DNA of 34,794 nt, taken from NCBI GenBank assembly GCA_002917775.1, contig KZ627146.1, positions 248,324 through 283,117 of the forward strand, read 5' to 3'. This document shows positions 32,883 to 34,794 of this stretch, one piece after another. The notes under the pieces were generated by a model, which searched no databases, was not told where the DNA came from, and was given only the letters and a program-made list of their open reading frames with translations. The stretch is from Glaciozyma antarctica PI12. Its lineage: Eukaryota > Basidiomycota > Microbotryomycetes > Kriegeriales > Camptobasidiaceae. Numbering within the stretch: the first letter of the stretch is position 1; every line of letters begins with the position of its first letter. Position numbers and translations under genes: made by a program.

Positions 32883-33555
32883 ATGCTTTCCCTCAGATCC
32901 CTACGAGCACCTCTCACCCGCTCAATCCGACACTCTTCCTCCAACTCGACCACCACTCCCTCCATCCCCGTCTCTCCCACAACCACCTCCACCTCCTCCG
33001 CCCTCGTCGAACGTCCCGCCGGCGCCGTAGTCCAAGCCGGTGTCGTCTCCGGCGTCCCCGGTCCGTCCCCTCCCTCCCACCCACCTCCCGCGTTCGAGCT
33101 AACCCCTCCGAACAGACGAGCTCGCCCGCCGTACCGTCCGCATCTTCCGTCCTTCGCCTCCTACGACCCAGTCGGCCAAATGTACCTCCCACCAATGGAG
33201 GGTGGATTGGGATATCCTCCAGGGGGCGGGCAGGTGGGAGAACCCGCTTATGGGGTGGGCGAGCTCGGCGGATTACATGCAGGGAACGAACGTCAAGTTC
33301 AACACCAAGGAGGATGCTATCCATTTCTGTGAGAAGCAGGGTCCGTCCTCTTCCTCTCCCCGTCTTAGCTCGTGCTGATCTGAGCGCAGGATACGAGTTC
33401 TACGTCCAAGAGCCTCAGAAGGCCAAGTTCAAGCCCAAGTCCTACGCCGCGTTCGTCCTTCTTTCGCTACCACCTTCGCGCATCGCTGAACACCCGCGCA
33501 ACGCAGGAACTACGTCTACACCGATAAGCCGCTCAGGATCGTCGTCACCAAGTAG
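32883..33555 (+). CDS. NDUFS4: mitochondrial complex I subunit NDUFS4 (18/21-kDa Fe-S protein family)
   Basis: NDUFS4 (Nuo-21, NUYM) is an accessory subunit of the N-module of NADH:ubiquinone oxidoreductase, on the matrix side. Four exons (32883-33060, 33116-33340, 33390-33450, 33507-33555) total 513 nt, giving 170 residues. The N-terminus MLSLRSLRAPLTRSIRHSSS is basic and Ser-rich, as in a mitochondrial presequence. The conserved part reads ELARRTVRIFRPSPPTTQSA, then HQWRVDWDILQGAGRWENPL, MGWASSADYMQGTNVKFNTK, EDAIHFCEKQGYEFYVQEPQ and KPLRIVVTK at the very end. All are family signatures, and the length fits. The large second-exon frame open in another phase is a shadow. It shows that this red yeast has rotenone-sensitive complex I. 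The gene is intact. Confidence 0.96.
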
Positions 33556-34624
33556 GCGCCTTCGTGGTGGGGATGTAGGATCGGGGAGTGCAACAATGAG
33601 GTGGATTGAGCGGCGTGTGTGGTGTGGGACTGCTTGCGTGTCAGTCGTGTTCTGAACGTTGTATGCGGGGTGGATGGGAACTGCTTGTGAGCTGGTTGGG
33701 TTGATCGAGGCGGTGTTCGACTACTACTCTCGCACTGGTTCGTTCTCTCGCATACGGATCAACGAGCTTCTTGCAGCTCGCAGGAGGACCGTCAATTCCT
33801 CCCACTCTCCCAAGAGCGCTCCCTCCTACGACCGATCTGCTTCACCAAACCAGCGCCAAAATCACCCGCTCGATCCCCATTTACCCGCCTCGTCCCGTAC
33901 TTGGTTGGAACCGTCGTTGGCGCGGAGGGCCAGGTCGCCGAAACGAGGTCGGAGGAGTGGAGGGAGGGGGAGGGGTTGGAGATGGGTGCGCGGGGAGGAG
34001 CGTCGTCCTGGGTTGAACTGAGGGGGGATTTGAGGTAGGGAGGTGCGGTGAAGCTGGGAGGGGGAGAGGGAGGACGGAGTAGCCTCTGTCGAGTGGGGGA
34101 GGGAAGTGGTTCTGGTCGAGTCGTCTGAGGTCTGAGTTTTCAGGCCGTACGAAACGTGCTGGTGACTTTGGAGAGCGGGAAGAGAGCAGCTACGATACGC
34201 GGGGAACTAGTAGGCTCGCTTAAAGCGCCGCAGTTCCTGTCCAAGTGGCGTCCTCGGAGATGCTGGGTCGGGCGAGATGAGATATTTTGAGTGGGGGTCC
34301 CTCCTTGCACGCACTGATGCAGCTCTTTGTGGAGCGGGGCTCTGCGTGGTGTTCGTCGTCGAGGGCGTCGAGGGAGCAGAACGGAGGGCGTCGAGCGAGG
34401 TTGGTCCGAAGTCGGCTGAGGAAGCAGAGATGAGAGCGGTCCCTGATACACACACGCAGTCGGGAGCAGTCGTGGCGCAGGGACTGCCGGAGTTCTGCTG
34501 GTTGGGTGCGGGAGGGTGTGGGGAGCGTACAAGGAGTGAAGGAGCAGCTCGACTCTCTTGACCTCCGCCCTCTCACCTCGACACTTCCTCAACCGCTCCA
34601 GACTCACCCTAGGCGCTCAGCTGA
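33556..34624. other. long intergenic region with an orphan exon-like ORF
   Basis: This 1,069-bp stretch lies between NDUFS4 and the UPF0183 gene. A plus-strand frame at 33784-34038 reads EDRQFLPLSQERSLLRPICF... and continues TRLVPYLVGTVVGAEGQVAE to a TAG, 84 codons. It looks like a final exon, preceded by an acceptor-like ctcgcag. However, no upstream exon joins it in phase: the ATG at 33674 with donor ACTG|GTTCGT gives the wrong phase. Minus-strand frames at 34140-34607 are low in information. The rest is likely the promoter and leader of the UPF0183 gene. Confidence 0.35.
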
Positions 34625-34794
34625 ATGCCGAGGATGACTGGCCAACTCGAACTAGTCCCAGGCGACTCGTTAGGCTCATTCCAGCTCGGTGAGCCCAGCT
34701 CGCATCTCGCGAGCAGCTGCTGACCTCGTCCAGGCAGCACGCTCTTCAACGTTCTAAACCACCTCAGAAGCTACCGCTCCACCTACCCCTNNNT
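34625..34794 (+). CDS. UPF0183/PHAF1-family protein, 5' end only
   Basis: An ATG at 34625 (MPRMTGQLELVPGDSLGSFQ), with a second in-frame ATG at 34634, opens exon 1, which ends at 34688. An intron at 34689-34733 (GTGAGC...CTGAC...CAG) follows. Exon 2 begins GSTLFNVLNHLRSYRSTYP and runs into the Ns at the window edge. The pattern LELVPG.SLG.F.LG..L..VLN.LR matches the N-terminus of UPF0183 proteins. These include human PHAF1 (C16orf70), linked to phagophore and phosphoinositide binding in autophagy. Only about 38 residues are visible, so the assignment rests on this N-terminal signature alone. The gene continues beyond the window. Confidence 0.65.
34791..34793. other. unresolved bases (Ns)
   Basis: Three Ns before the final T mark a sequencing gap inside exon 2 of the UPF0183 gene. 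Confidence 0.99.

Overview
The window is nuclear DNA from a basidiomycete fungus, most likely a red yeast of the Pucciniomycotina (Microbotryomycetes, Rhodotorula/Sporobolomyces-like). The basis is high GC content, dense genes on both strands, and many introns of about 45-65 nt. These introns usually start GTGCGT, GTACGT or GTGAGT and carry a CTGAC/CTGAT/CTAAC branch site shortly before CAG. The proteins are typical single-copy fungal genes. The genus is an inference. I see no transposon, no tRNA or rRNA, no CRISPR array and no secondary-metabolite cluster. The right end runs into Ns at 34791-34793, so it is a scaffold or gap edge.

Layout, left to right: a partial secretory-type ORF running off the left edge (-); LSM8 (-); a PQ-loop vacuolar transporter (-); a universal-stress-protein-domain gene (+); a coiled-coil protein of unknown function with one frame break (+); an unknown gene of about 500 codons with three in-frame stops (+); a 2-oxoglutarate/Fe(II) oxygenase (-); a broken F-box gene (-); SSD1/Dis3L2-type RNB protein (+); an alpha/beta hydrolase of the hormone-sensitive-lipase type (+); a multi-pass membrane protein resembling orphan fungal 7TM proteins (-); PRMT3-type arginine methyltransferase (-); a secreted subtilase with one frame break (+); a CAP10/GT90 glycosyltransferase (-); a SAT4/HAL4-type kinase (-); complex I subunit NDUFS4 (+); and the first exons of a UPF0183/PHAF1 homologue (+).

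The genes do not form one pathway. They cover RNA metabolism (LSM8, SSD1, PRMT3), vacuole or ion homeostasis (PQ-loop protein, SAT4), secretion and surface (subtilase, GT90), lipid ester hydrolysis and mitochondrial complex I.

The most notable signal is that four of the genes are not cleanly readable. Two carry in-frame stop codons in otherwise coding-like frames. Three need a +1 frame correction, each lying at or next to a mononucleotide run. This is either slippage-type consensus error plus real pseudogenes, or a cluster of decaying genes. The second is an SSD1 protein that keeps the catalytic aspartates of an active RNase II enzyme while also carrying four NDR/Cbk1-type phosphorylation motifs. 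I found no convincing new multi-gene system.
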